64,000 nt of DNA from Hydnum rufescens UP504. Lineage: Eukaryota; Basidiomycota; Agaricomycetes; Cantharellales; Hydnaceae. Shown here piece by piece: positions 34,830-49,336 of the stretch. The position numbers and the translations under genes are program-made. The notes beneath the pieces were generated by a model. It did not search any database and was not told where the DNA came from. It saw nothing but the letters and a program-made list of their open reading frames with translations. The DNA lies in assembly GCA_014904985.1 (NCBI GenBank), contig MU128960.1:1-64000 (forward strand), in the 5' to 3' direction. Each line of letters starts with the position of its first letter. Positions within the stretch are counted from its first letter, which is position 1.

Positions 34830-35768
34830 ATGTCCAGGCCAGCCTCGCCAAACGCGGACCCACAACGAACAGATGTGGAGACTCCGGAGCTTGTCTTCGT
34901 CTCCTGCAGTGATCCTGATGTCACTCTTAGATCTCTTGAGGGCATCAAGTTTCTATCGTCGAAATCCCTTCTTGCTGGAGCAAGTGACGTCTTTGCTGAC
35001 ATGCTGAACGCTTTGCCCCAGGAGAGCAACGCGGTTGTGGACATGGCAGAATCATCCCATACTCTCACAATATTGCTTTCAACTATACACAATCCCCCTA
35101 GAAATCTACCACCCCCGCGTTCACGACCGCTATTCAAAGTGGGCGCCCCCGAATCGTACGAAATCCCCTTCAGTCCCATTCCAGATCTTATCCCATTTCC
35201 CCTCCTCCGGGAGTTGCTATATCCTCTCGCAGATAAATTCCAATTTTCTGCTTCTCTAACATCCGCGCTGCATTCCCATCTCGCGGCGCATGCACCCACG
35301 ATGTCTCTCGAGACTTATGCATTGGCCTCATTCCTTGCTCTCACATCCATCGCAAACGATGCCTCGCAGTACCTTCTGGAACCCAAACTTTCCACCATGC
35401 CACTCGAACGCATCCGCCTTATCCCTACCGCCGACGCGTACCACTGTCTCCTTCAACTTCAGACGTACCGCGTGGAGCAACTGCGTTCCATCTTGCTTGT
35501 GGAAGAGCCATTTCCACACGGTTATCTCTTTTGCAGGGCGCATGGGACAGCCACGAGGAAACTCTGGGATGCGCGTAGGAACATGGTCCTTCACTCTTTG
35601 GATGGCAACACGGACGTTGCGGAGGCCATGAAGAGTGTCAAGACGGCAGTGGCGGATTGTCCAGACTGTAAGAGAGGGTGCAACTCCAGCATCGAATTGC
35701 TAAGGGTTCGTTTTCCTCTCAATCATCCCCCGACAGTCCTGACATTTGTTGCTATGCGGGCAGTATAA
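34830..35768 (+). CDS. BTB/POZ domain protein
   Basis: Protein with an N-terminal BTB-like domain, of the large family of basidiomycete BTB proteins; role unknown, possibly a Cul3 adaptor or scaffold. The domain is visible as VSCSDPDVTLRSLEGIKFLS, then LAGASDVFADMLNALPQES and LTILLSTIHNPP, followed by FPLLRELLYPLADKFQFSAS as the usual helical continuation. The C-terminal third contains CPDCKRGCNSS, a small Cys cluster also seen in related proteins. The single open frame ends at 35768. A weak intron (GTTCGT...GGGCAG, about 35706-35762) would instead give an end YKCYKVPRRLSELPQNQ at 35816. The tail converges with CCA1. Confidence 0.75.
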   Translation: MSRPASPNADPQRTDVETPELVFVSCSDPDVTLRSLEGIKFLSSKSLLAGASDVFADMLNALPQESNAVVDMAESSHTLTILLSTIHNPPRNLPPPRSRPLFKVGAPESYEIPFSPIPDLIPFPLLRELLYPLADKFQFSASLTSALHSHLAAHAPTMSLETYALASFLALTSIANDASQYLLEPKLSTMPLERIRLIPTADAYHCLLQLQTYRVEQLRSILLVEEPFPHGYLFCRAHGTATRKLWDARRNMVLHSLDGNTDVAEAMKSVKTAVADCPDCKRGCNSSIELLRVRFPLNHPPTVLTFVAMRAV

Positions 35769-35907
35769 ATGCTACAAAGTACCGAGAAGGCTAAGTGAAC
35801 TACCCCAGAATCAATGACATCACCTTCGTTATCTGCATGTGAGGACCCAGATGCGATTCCGTGTGTACATAGTACTTGTCCAGGAGCCAGCGTCGCGTAT
35901 CGTATCC

Positions 35908-38189
35908 CTACGTCCTTACTTTCTTTTGAGCACGGCCTTCTTGCCCAGATGATCGTTTCCCATCCCCGGCTGATCCCATATCAGGAAGTAATCGCCCAGC
36001 CTCGTGCTCCGATTTCAACCATGCCTGACAATCATTCGCACTTCCACCGGGATGGCCTAGCTGCCATTCCACCACACGCGATAAGACACGACCTGTGTGC
36101 GGACCTGGTTTGAGAGACAGAAGAGTGCCAATTGTCCGACCCTATTATTGAAATTTCGTTCATATGGTGTGCGGATGAGGAAACGCCGTGGGGAGTCAAG
36201 TAAGAATCAGAGGTAGGCTTACGTCAAGGATTGGTTTCTCATCAACTGAAGAAGGCACATCGAGCTCTTCGACCCGTTCCACAAAATTATTGTATATTTC
36301 GATTATTTTGTGCACTACTTGTGCTATTCAAGATCGTGCAGTCAATATTTCGATAGGAGTCCGAGCATGGATCAAGAACCTACAATCGAATTCATTACTT
36401 GTGTGGTCCCACACTCCTACGAGATCCTGAACTAGAGAAAACAAAAGTGAACTAGACCAATGCGAGCCGTTTTGGGGCTTATGAACGCGTTCATTCCGTA
36501 GGGCCAGCCCTAGGGCGACCCGTTCGCCGTTTGGTGAGGCGAATCGATCAAGGCTAGGTCGAGAGAGTAGCGTTGAGGCGTCGAAAAGGGCTGTTACCCC
36601 ATCCATGTAGTGGTTTTGATTTCCAAGCTACTTATCACGAGTAAGTATCAACGGTGAGGATTCGATAGCCACACATATCCATCGTCGGTGGAGACCGTGG
36701 CGAGGATGAGAGAATTACCTTGAGCCCCACGCGAATTAAACCTTCCATGGCAGAGACAGGTTTCTTCTTTTCGAGGTATGTGATTCCTTTAAATGGGGTC
36801 ATAGCTGCTGCGAGATAAAGTCGACGCCGGACGTCCTTATCGGGCCCTGCATGTTGGAAAAGAGAGGGATGAAGGGGAGGAAGTTGAAATGTTGCTGTTT
36901 CCTTCTGGCCCTCAAATTGGGATAGTAGGTTGTGAAGGACGGAAGATGCTGCTAGTCCGAGAGAACGGGGTCCGGGGGGATTGGAAAGCATATCCATCCA
37001 GGTTTTTGGGAACCAGAAAATCGCATCATGCAATGCAAGTTCTTCGATCATTTTCAAGGGAAGAAGAGGGTTTCGACCTCACATATAAAAAGGATATGAG
37101 CCATGATGTTTCCAAAGGATGCGAAGCATGTAAAGTGCTACCTTTGAGCATTTTATCGATTTCGATGCCGATTCGCTCCCGGCTAATCTTGGCTGCCAGC
37201 GCATTCTGCAACGGAGTGTCATTTGCGTCGTTGAATAAAGGAACAGCAGAAATAACGTGCTCGAATGGCTTGTTCTTGGATTGCTTCTCGCACACCGAGA
37301 GCCAACTCATACTCGAAGCGACTTGCGAATCGGACACATCTGAGGACTCGCAGGGGATCGTCCATAAACGTTTCGCGTGGTGCCAGTGGTGTCCTGATTA
37401 TACCGGATTTCAGGTCTTCTAATCCCTATAAATGAATTACTTCGCCAAATCCATGGGGGATAAACCGGTTGGACGAGAATCACCTTACTGGTGTGGTCTT
37501 CGACCAAACGTGTGTGAACATTATAAAACAGCGAATTGATCGTTATATCCCTTCGCAAAGCATCTTCAAGTGGAGTGCCAAATCCCTTCAGTCAATCTGG
37601 GTTAGCTCGATGTGGCTGCAACTCGCACGGGTGAAGAACCACACGGACGACTTCAGAGGGAATACGACTATCATCGGCATATACTTCACTACGTAGATTT
37701 ACCAAGTCGACGTCGAGGCCGAGGACAGTGACCATTGCTGTTTCTAAATGCTTGGATTGATCAGGATTGCGCGCCACTTTCACCGCATCCCGAATAATGT
37801 GGCCCTTTAATGCTAGGAATGAGACAAAGTGGTCTGCAAATGTCACCCCCATCATGGACGACAATGCTATATCGATATCGTTGGATTCTAAACCAAGGAG
37901 CTTGATAGGCACGAATAAGCCCAGTTGGAAGATATCTCTAATCAGTTCTTGGGCTGACTTTGTCCCTCACCCATCCTCCTGCAATCCTGCATTCCACGTG
38001 AGTCAATTCTGGCCGCGATTTGCGAAGATCTTTTGTACAATCGTCCAGAAGAGTACAGAGCTGGTCCTCGATGGGAGTGAGCTCGATGTTCAGATTGGGT
38101 TTTGGCCGTACAGGGCGCAGAGAGCTCGAAAAACGGGCGGAAATGTGCATTCTGTGTATAAGGATTAGAGGTCGAGTCCAGACATTCAT
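35908..38189 (-). CDS. CCA1: CCA tRNA nucleotidyltransferase
   Basis: Adds and repairs the 3' CCA end of tRNAs in nucleus, cytosol and mitochondria. The N-terminus MNVWTRPLILIHRMHISARF is Arg/Ser-rich and lacks acids, a likely mitochondrial presequence; an internal Met (MHISARF) could start a shorter form, as in yeast. Catalytic core: VECRIAGGWVRDK, after an intron LLGLESNDIDIALSSMMG (the DxD metal site), EDALRRDITINSLFYNV, GLEDLKSGIIRTPLAPRETF and DDPLRVLRCVRFASRFEYEL. Then AAKISRERIGIEIDKML and a long C-terminal region ending GRLLPDMGSAGDGKRSSGQ...KVRT at 35908. About nine introns are visible. The junction before NALAAKISRE is off by one base in my reading. It is divergent from LAS1 with 50 bp between start codons. 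Confidence 0.93.
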
Positions 38190-38239
38190 GCCCTGTAACT
38201 CAATTGAGAGTCGGATGTAAACCACCTCTTGAAAAAAGT
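38190..38239. promoter_or_regulatory. 50-bp divergent promoter between CCA1 and LAS1
   Basis: Only 50 bp separate the start codons of CCA1 (38189, minus) and LAS1 (38240, plus). No TATA is seen. Transcription start sites of each gene may lie inside the other gene's first exon. Confidence 0.6.
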
Positions 38240-39903
38240 ATGAGACTGCCTCGTCGCGTGCCATGGGCCTCCATTGCTGAACTCGACGAAGTCTGCACTT
38301 GGATATATTCTGACGACGCTGATGATCGGCTCAAGCGCGCCGCCCTGAACAGAGTGAGTCATCGTTATCGATTCCTTGATGCATCCAAGTTCAATCCAGG
38401 CATAGCTCGCTGCGTGGCGTGTTTCCACGGCTCTTCCTCATGCTTTGGAATCTACCTGGCTCATCCTTAGTGCGATTCTGCAAGACACGGAAGCCTCGAG
38501 CGCGAATCCAGGAGTTTCGTCGTTTGTCTACCTTCGCCAGACCTATGCTTTGGCCATCATTCGGCTCGTTAATGGACTTGTAGATCCTCTCCAACAAGGT
38601 ACTTACGCGAGGCCTATTGGGGCTATTGCCGCTCAGATAGGCCTCCCCGCATGGCTTGTTGAAATACGACATGCAGCTACGCATGAAGACTTACCTTCCC
38701 TTGAAACGCTCAGAGAGGCTTCGAGCCAGGTAAACCGTGATGCCGACTCTTATTTCCACCAGTATCTCATGCCATATTATTCAGGCAATGGTTTGGTTGC
38801 TTCATAACTATTTCCTACCTACAATTTCTCCCCTTAATCCTGCGGATGTGTCCCCTCCTGAAATCCCGCCACTCTCGCCCCTATTGAAGGAATATAAAGC
38901 ATTATTGAAAATCGCTACTCGTGATGCTTCCCTGAAAACTCGCAGTAAGGCCGATATCCTGCGATTACACCGCCAACTAGAGCGATGGCTAGGAGAAATC
39001 AAGGTTGCCTGGGGTATCGGATTCGGTCAGCATGGGTACGATGATGAGAAAGAACGATGGGCGATCGACCAGCTTTGCTTCGAATTGCTCAATAAGGGGG
39101 TATTATTCCTGTATCCAAAAAGTGCGAACTGTACAGACGTTTCGCTGTCATACCTCACACGCTCATTGTGTACCGTGGAACAGAAAGCGAATCGAGGGCG
39201 ATTTATCAAATCTTTCTATTCCCCCTAATGCTGACCTATGGGAACAGATGTTATTACACGTCCAGTCGAACCATTCCACGTTTGGCTCCCAGCTCCTATC
39301 CCATGTTGTTGGTCGCTTGATATCTTCGGATGGGGACGATCCGTCGTTTGATGCATGTCTCTCCGGTTGGATTCTTTGGATAGTGCAAATTTGGGGCGAG
39401 AGCCAGGTTGAGTGTACTGCCGAAGAGACTATTGCTGTCATTCTGGCAGAGGTAGGTCGCACCGATCCTGACCACCTGATGGTCGCGAGGTAGATACCCT
39501 ATGATCATTTGACTGTATTGGTGCTGACTTTTTTCCCTTTTTAGGATACGGCCTCTAATACAAGCGCTCAGCGCTAGCGATTTAGAATTGCAAGGAAAGA
39601 TTGAATCATTGGTACAGGCTCTAGTGGCACCAGTTATTCAGGTAAGCCCTTTATTTCTGGGATTGTTCCTCCTTTGACCGACCCCTTATCAAGCCCTCTG
39701 CGGAGGAACTCACTTTGGAAATGATGGAGGAACGCTTAGCGATGCTGAGATCAGCCACACCTTCCAACGCGGTGATGGAGGATATCAGGACCCCAGTCCA
39801 TGGCGCTAAGAATCCTGCATCTGGGATCCGACTCCTCGGTGAAGAAGATGGCTGGAAGCCATGTCCCCTTGGAATGGATCCCCGAGTCTTTGGTCGACGA
39901 TAA
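38240..39903 (+). CDS. LAS1: Ribosome biogenesis endonuclease Las1
   Basis: HEPN-type endonuclease that cuts ITS2 of pre-rRNA (with Grc3) during 60S assembly. Starts MRLPRRVPWASIAELDEVCT; after an intron, LAAWRVSTALPHALESTWLI. The catalytic HEPN motif is WLVEIRHAATHEDLPS (R-x4-H). The C-terminal part includes GGIIPVSKKKRIEGD, PPNADLWEQMLLHVQSNHST, VGRLISSDGDDPSFDACLSG and ends EDGWKPCPLGMDPRVFGRR, the short 'W-x-x-C-P-x-G' tail known in Las1. Six introns of 45-60 bp fit. One base is missing in the G run 39096-39100: with six G the frame runs NKGGIIPVSKK, the expected family block. Otherwise intact. Confidence 0.92.
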
Positions 39904-40073
39904 TCTGCCTCTCAATGCACGACTGATGTACCGTAGTTTGATGTCTTCATGGGGCCGCGAGACACTCACATCTGAGCACTCTGTTAGAGTTCCGCATATT
40001 TCACTGACACGTTCGGACCCGGGTTGTCGTTGTGTATTGAAGTTGATCTTGCATCGAAACACACAACTTGCCG

Positions 40074-43000
40074 ATGAGTATTGAATCTATTGATAGCCCA
40101 AGCAGATTTCTGTATGACTTCAATCGAGCTACTATGGTCAGTAGTATCCCCGATTCCCTGATGGAACCCAATGGTGGCACCGCTAGCTTTCCAGAGTGCA
40201 GCGAGCAGAATCCCACTTTTCACTGGCACAGTGGTCACCCACTTACCCTGCAGAACGATGAGGCGTTTGAGTATGTTTTGTATTTTTGCCGTCTCGAGAA
40301 ATCCCTTCTTTGGAATAATTGTGCATAGCTGCGAGAGCTTATCCTCTTCGCGTCTTTGATGGTGTACATTAATGCAAAAGTTCATGCAGGGATACTGAAT
40401 ATGGGGTTTGTCGATTGAGTCGGAAACTGCCGGAGACCTCGCCGCCAATCTTGTGCAACAACACCATTGTCAGTTTGGTTTTTAGCTAATGCCAAGTTCA
40501 CTCACACGCTGATCATTGTAGACAATCGTGCGCTCAACATACCCTACGGGATAATTTGTTTCGCTTTGTTATCCTCAGGGGCTGCTTCGGTGCTCATTGG
40601 TGCGGCGTCCGCCCAAGTATTTCATGCTCCGGGAGAATCCGTTCCTGAATGCTCTCTACTACATTAGAGGGGTTGCTGTGAACGACAATAATATTCGCAA
40701 CTAATGATGCCTCGCCCAGGCAATAGTAAGCATCTGCCTGTGCTCTATCCACATCCTGAAATTGGAGATGGCGAAGGTCAGACTCCAGTGGATGGAAACG
40801 TTCGGCAGAATATCCTAGGCACCACTCCATTCCAGGCGCCCCTGCGCCCAATAAATCTCGGATCAAATTACGCACAGTTAACTCATACCCCCTTGGCCCA
40901 ATCCCTACCCCTCCACCCTCTTCTGTTGGGTCTCTGGCGTCTGATGATATCGCTGCCGCGGGCCCACCGCGGCGAGCCGAGGACGTGTACTCGCGATTCA
41001 CACGCAAATATCGACCTGGTCCTGCCGAACACGATCCCGATACAAATTACTTTCAACGGGGTCTGGGCCAGCTCAATGACCCAGAGGACAGCAACGACGA
41101 ATCTTCTGCACCCCGGGGATTGCATCCTCCACCAATGCTGCAGCTCCACACGGCCAACCTGTCCCCCAATACAGCCACGAAGTTGAAAGGCTTAGTCAGG
41201 CTGAAAGGGAAAGACTCGAATGGCAGACAATGCTAGCTTTCGTTCTTGATGGTGATGTGTTTCGATCCGAAAAGACTCGCATCGTACGTGCCCTCGAAAC
41301 TGTCGAGGCACGTAACAATGCGAGGCAGAATATATGGCTTGGAATTCGCGCATGGCTTAGAGGACGTACAGACTCTGAGGAGCTTCAACGGCTTGAGTTT
41401 CGACGGACGAGGGTTGTTGGAGCCATATACGATGAAGTAATGTCCTTCCGGGCTGTCACCGAGCCCGATCCAAGAACAGGCCTTGCACCAGAGGAGCCCA
41501 TTGTCCAGGTCCAGGCTATCCTCGAACGGTACGATACGGCTTGTTCCCTATATCCGAGTCTGAGGGCCATGCGAGAAGACAAGCCCGCATGTTCCAGTCC
41601 CGAGTTTCTCAATCGCATCGAATCATTGATCAGCTGGGGGAAATTGTATGTCTCTCTTCAACGACAGGTTCGCGCTCTTCAGTTTTGGGTAGGCAGTGAG
41701 ACCATCGACTTCACCCCTCCGAACGCGAGTAACGGATCCTCAGAGGGTAGGAAAGGTCTGGATGGCTTTATGGAGCGGATTCTCAAGGAGGATTCACTGC
41801 AACGAACCTTTGAACGAGGCGCGCTGGTCATCATAAATACCCTCATCGAATCTACGCGTCGTGTCGTCGCCACACGTTTCGACACGTTCCAGGAACTTAA
41901 CCTGCCGTCATTTGAGCGCGATCTCATCCTTCTCATATCATTTCCGACGAAACTTATGGAAGCATCATTGCGCATTCGCCTCGATGCGGCCTCGAGGGTA
42001 AAAGATCCCAATATGATGGTGCTAGATACTTTGACCGACGACTTCCGACTCGCCATTGCTCTCGCATGTACCCTCAAACGCGAATACGAAGTGCTTATTG
42101 CCGAAGATGTCGAAGGTCACTGGAAACTTCCGCCATGCATACCCAAAGGTTATGACGCGGTTCTGCTTCAATCGCTTCTCCTGTTTTTCAAACTACTCCA
42201 TTGGAAATTAAAGAGTGGGGCCAAGGGCATCCACTTCAAGGAGACGGAGGTACTCGATGCACAGGAAGACATTATGGATGAAGTCAGCATGACAATAGAA
42301 GGTGGTGCTGCGCTCATCGCGGAACAACTTTGGTAAGCCGGTGGGGTTCTGCCTAACCTGAATCGTGGTTCTGTTCTCATGCTATTCTAGCGGGTTGACC
42401 CATCGCCTTATACATCGCGTGATCAATTACTTCGAGACCCAAATGCAAGTGCCAGTGGCTGTCCATCGCGGTAGGTCACGAGTGTCCCAGGCCCGCGGAA
42501 AGGGGACATATCGCGAGGAGCGGGGTGCACAGACAGAATCGACTTCTGAACATGCTCTGGTTTGGCTCGGCAAGGTCCTCGAGTCTGTGCGGTTACGGTA
42601 TCGCAAACTGCAACGCTATGCTAGGTGCACTTCTTCAGTGTGACTGCTTTTGCTTATTGCTTACTAGTGAAGTCTGACACGGACAGATCGCTCACGCAAC
42701 GGTTTTCGAACTCGGCCGAGTATTCCCTAGAAAACATAAACATCGAACATTTTATCCACAGACTTACCACCACCGATCACTTTCTTGTTTACACTGACGT
42801 ATTCGAAGAGAATGGTTTATATGTTGTTGCATCTGCAGCCCTTCGTGGACGCCCACGGCTCATTCGGGACATTCTCTTGAAGGCGTACAACGTCAGACGG
42901 CCCACGCCTGATAACTATGAATCATCTGAAGCTGATGATTATGATGAGCCTGCCTATTTACTCATTCTTTCTCCGAGTGATCCTTTCATGTGGCAGGGAT

Positions 43001-45205
43001 TTGTTATGATGCTCACCTTGCCTGAGGTAGACCTTAATCTCGACGTTCAGCGTGTACGCCTTGTCGCGGACGGTACACAGGCACGATTGGCCGTCGCCAA
43101 GAGCCACTTCACATCTGTCTTTTTTGACGATACCTCTGATAGCTCTTCGACTTCCGATTCAGACGAACATCGTGACAATTCGGAAACCGCCCGAAATCGA
43201 TCTCGAACCCCGGTGCATCTTCATTGTATTATCGAACAGCAGGCTCACCTTCCAAATGTGAATCGAGAACTCCGCAAGATCAATCGGGCGACCAACAAGC
43301 TCGCGGAGACAATTGTGGGTTCAGTTAATCAAGTCCGCGAAACGTTACAAGGCTCCGAGGGTTATCAAGAATTGTTAGAAAATTGGTATACGTTCGCTTC
43401 GGATCACGGGCAACACGCCCAGAAGCACATAGAGCCGGGGTCGTTCTCAAGATTCGCCCGCATGCTCACCAAGCTAGCAATCTCTTGGGTTGCGTTTATA
43501 TGTGACGATTGCGATCCAACAGATCGCAAGACATTTCGATGGGCTGTCACTGCTCTCGAATTCGCCATGACTCGTACCCATGGCACAAATATTCTCCACC
43601 TCCCCGACGACGAATTTGCGCTTCTGCGTCAGAAAGTCGCAACTTGCATGACCCTTCTCATTAGCCATTTCGACATCCTTGGAGCAAGGTCTAGTTATGA
43701 GGCCAGCAAAGAGCAAGAGCGATTGGCAGAACTTAGACGGATGGAGGGTATAATGAACCACAGCTTGAATGGTGGTGGAGTGGGGAGTCGCCCAGTATCT
43801 CCTGTTTCCGAAACCATTATGGAGAACCAGAGCCTTCGACTACGTTGGAAGGAACCACTTAGCAAAATGGAGGAGCTGGAGGCACGTCGCTACCAGGCTG
43901 GTTCTCAGCAACGAAATGTCGGACGCGTCGTCGACGAAGAGAAGCTGGAAGACAAATCCCTCCTGTTCCTGGCTTCTTCCACGTCCAATATCTCTATCCG
44001 CTGGCAGCAAGGTCGATTCATCGGATCGGGAGCATTTGGTTCGGTGTACCTTGCCGTTAATCTCGATTCTGGAGGCCTTATGGCGGCGAAGGAGATCAAG
44101 TTCCAGGATATGACCCACTTATCCAACCTTTATCAACAGATCAAGGATGAGCTCAGTGTCATGGAAATCCTCCAGCATCCCAACATCGTTGAATATTATG
44201 GCATCGAGGTACATCGTGACCGAGTCTTCATTTTCGAGGAGTATTGTCCGGGTGGGAGTCTTGCGACCCTGCTAGAGCACGGGAGAATAGAAGACGAGAG
44301 CGTGTTGCAGGTTTACACCATGCAAATGCTTGACGGTCTTGCCTATCTTCATTCTCAGGGTGTCGTGCATCGAGACATCAAACCTGATAGTAAGTTGTGT
44401 GCATCCTTTGATGATAATTCTCGGATTCATATCGAGTCTCTGAATAGACGTGTTACTTGACCATCTCGGCGTCATCAAGTTCGTAGATTTTGGAGCGTCC
44501 AAGATTTTCACGAAGGGTCATCATAAGACGATGGGTCGTCATGGGAAGAATGCTGCGGCCCCTTTGATCGATCCTAGTGCACGACGTCCGAGCCATAGTC
44601 TCACCGGTACACCGATGTATATGTCACCCGAGATTATCAAGAACGATCGCCATGGAAGGCACGGCGCCATGGATATTTGGTCTCTTGGATGCGTGGTTCT
44701 TGAATGTGCGACCGGGAGGAAGCCTTGGAGCCAGAATCTGGACAATGAATGGTGCGTTTCTTCAGCCGCTGCTTCCTCCCCTACTAAGAATCTGCGGTCG
44801 TTCAGGGCAATCATGTTCCAGATTGGGTAAGTTGTGAATGTATAAATAAAATAGTATCCTACGGGTTCCCTCTGACTGGTACTTTTCGTTCGATGTAGAC
44901 AAGCCGATCGTGCGCCACAGTTACCGGATCCATCACAACTGAGTGGTCTTGGGATTCATTTCATCAAGCGGTGCTTAACTTTGAATCCGATGACGCGCCC
45001 TACCGCGGAGGATATGTTGAATCATCCTTGGATGCAGGCGTTCCGCAACGAAATGGAAGGCTATGATCATGGAAGCGATTCTTACGGCGCACGGCCGTCG
45101 ACGCCTGGAGGCTCAAGTCAAGCTGAGATCTCCGAGTTGATACACCCATCACGACTGACAGATGATTTAGATACCGACGACCTGTTATCACCTGGGGAAG
45201 AATGA
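40074..45205 (+). CDS. SSK2: MAP kinase kinase kinase, Ssk2/Ssk22/Wis4 type
   Basis: Top kinase of the osmotic-stress (HOG) MAPK cascade, activated by the Ssk1 response regulator and acting on Pbs2. Starts MSIESIDSPSRFLYDFNRAT. The regulatory half includes SQAERERLEWQTMLAFVLDG, KTRIVRALETVEARNNARQN and LPSFERDLILLISFPTKLM, typical of Ssk2. A 611-codon exon leads into the kinase: IGSGAFGSVYLAVN, LMAAKEIKFQD, HPNIVEYYGIEVHRDRVFIF, HRDIKPD then (new exon) NVLLDHLGVIKFVDFGASKI, SLTGTPMYMSPEIIK, and MDIWSLGCVVLECATGRKPW. A 21-nt exon (44806-44826) codes for AIMFQIG. The end is DDLDTDDLLSPGEE. One base is missing in the G run 41115-41118. Exons between 40260 and 40900 are not fully resolved; PLRVFD, EYGVCRLSRKLPETSPP and KYFMLRENPFLNALYYIRGV are likely parts. 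Confidence 0.9.
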
Positions 45206-45375
45206 AAATAATAGAAAAAGGGGGTTCGAACGTTGGGAAATTCGTTTATTTCTTGTTTTGGGCATTTGGGGTTCTTTGTTTGTCTGGTACTTATGTGCTT
45301 CATGTCATTTGTATTTCCAACCCTCCTTTAAACCTCGGCGAGCCAATCATTGCTCGTTAGTACGCTCCTTGGTCT

Positions 45376-46233
45376 TTATTTTTTTGTGTTGGGCATACAG
45401 TACGCGGTGAATTCTTTCGAAATATCCCATTCCATGACTTTATCGGCATTGCGGGTTTTGATTAGGTCGAGGGCGGATCGCACTGCGACGATTATACCAC
45501 CAAGAGGATGCCGATACATTTCAAGGGTGGGCTGGAATATGTATACCCACTCTACAGCATTGTTAATCATTAGCTACTAATATCATGTGAATTGTTCCCG
45601 AAAGTCCGTGAAAAACAGCATACCTCGTAGCAGCCATCGTGATTCCCCAACCTCGCCATCACATATCATGACTTTTCCCTCGTCGTCCACATTCGCGCCG
45701 CGTGCCACGACTAGTCGCAAGGCTTCCTTCATGCGGGATTTAATCCGGGAGCGTATGAATGCACTATTGTGCACGTTCTTTTTCCCAACAATGCAAACAA
45801 GTCCCACGGGGACCTGTGTGGCCTTGTCTTTGAACACGGCGCGAGGCGAGTAGTGCCTATTGCTCGAGGGAAATGGATACGAAGCGGTATTAGAATAGGG
45901 TCGCAACAGTGCAAATGGATATGCGCGCATCGTGAACAGCGGGCTTCGAAACGCTGGGAACCCCTTCGGAGAGAGCTGGAGGGCGGGATGATCGGGATCG
46001 AGGAAATGTTTTCGATTGGCTCCGAATGCGCTACCAGGCGTGAAGATTATATTTTCTGCTGTCCCTGGGAGGACATTTTTGTACTGAGGGTGTTCAGCGA
46101 TGTGAGGCGGAGAGAAGAATGTCGGGAATGGTGGATGTAAAATTACCTTCAGAGATCGCACAGAGGGCGCTTTGGGTAGGTTTTTGAGCTCTGGATATTT
46201 TTTAGCTCTTCGGGGAAACGCTTGCGCGGGCAT
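45376..46233 (-). CDS. RnpA-like (bacterial RNase P protein-like) hypothetical protein
   Basis: Two exons. Exon 1 (to 46233) starts MPAQAFPRRAKKYPELKNLP and carries a basic N-terminal region, RSPLFTMRAYPFALLRPYSN, and the block PVGLVCIVGKKNVHNSAFIR followed by SRIKSRMKEALRLVVARGA. Exon 2 reads MINNAVEWVYIFQPTLEMYR and ends CMPNTKK. The block resembles the conserved core of bacterial RNase P protein (SKKVGNAVxRNRxKRxLREA), including the basic helix, and its position before a beta-strand is similar. A mitochondrial RNA-binding role is an inference from this similarity and the basic N-terminus. Alternatively it is an unrelated fungal mitochondrial protein. Not recognised by name. Confidence 0.6.
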
Positions 46234-46730
46234 GCTCTGAGGATACAGGAGAGTTCGGACTATGCGAAGAGCTTAGAGCGCGCGAGAGGACCCTGGAAAT
46301 CCCGACCGCCCGAGAGTGGGAAGACATTGATTATATTTCGCCAGCCAGGAAGACACTCATAAAGGAAGCGTCAGAAACCAGGACGCTTGTCTGTCAACAA
46401 GACGACTTTTAGGTTTAGTAACATGCAGCAGTGGGTCGCGGAAGCAAAAGCAAATTCAAGTCCTGGAATCTACTGTGGAGACAGCGAATGAAACAGGAAT
46501 AAATGGGTGCCGCAGCGAGAGATAAGACATCTAATTAAGCAAGCTTCAATATTTTTTAAATCCCAAGCAACATCGAGTCATCGACAGTAAGGAGATTCGG
46601 AAGAAGCCGGTGTTGGCTACATCGTACCGCGTAGGGAGCTCCTTGCTTAATTTCTGACTGCGCTTGTCAACCTCTGGAGCCAGGGACTCGTGTCTTCTGC
46701 TGCGGTCTGGGAATCTAATTGATAATTCTC
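46234..46730. other. Divergent intergenic region, RnpA-like / DDX41
   Basis: 497 bp between head-to-head starts, no gene seen. It contains purine-rich stretches and an AT-rich segment around 46540-46565 (tattttttaaat). Confidence 0.5.
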
Positions 46731-49157
<2,427 letters not shown>

Positions 49158-49336
49158 TCGTGTATATTTGTCTTGCTTGTATCTGTAATCCTTACGGACG
49201 TTTGTGCCAAGGGGAAGCTAGGAAATACTAATGGAGTTGTATAAATCTCACGAGTTACGTGATATCAACATTCCATAAACTACAACTCAAGAAACAAACT
49301 AGGGCGCATCACCACTGCTTGCTCGATGTACGGGTA

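Noticed and set aside
39984..40448. 154-codon minus-strand frame at the MAPKKK start
   Set aside because: Lies opposite the first MAPKKK exon; shows no domain and crosses the LAS1-MAPKKK boundary.
40594..41007. 137-codon minus-strand frame looking fairly protein-like
   Set aside because: Opposite MAPKKK regulatory exons with coherent plus-strand blocks; no family signal.
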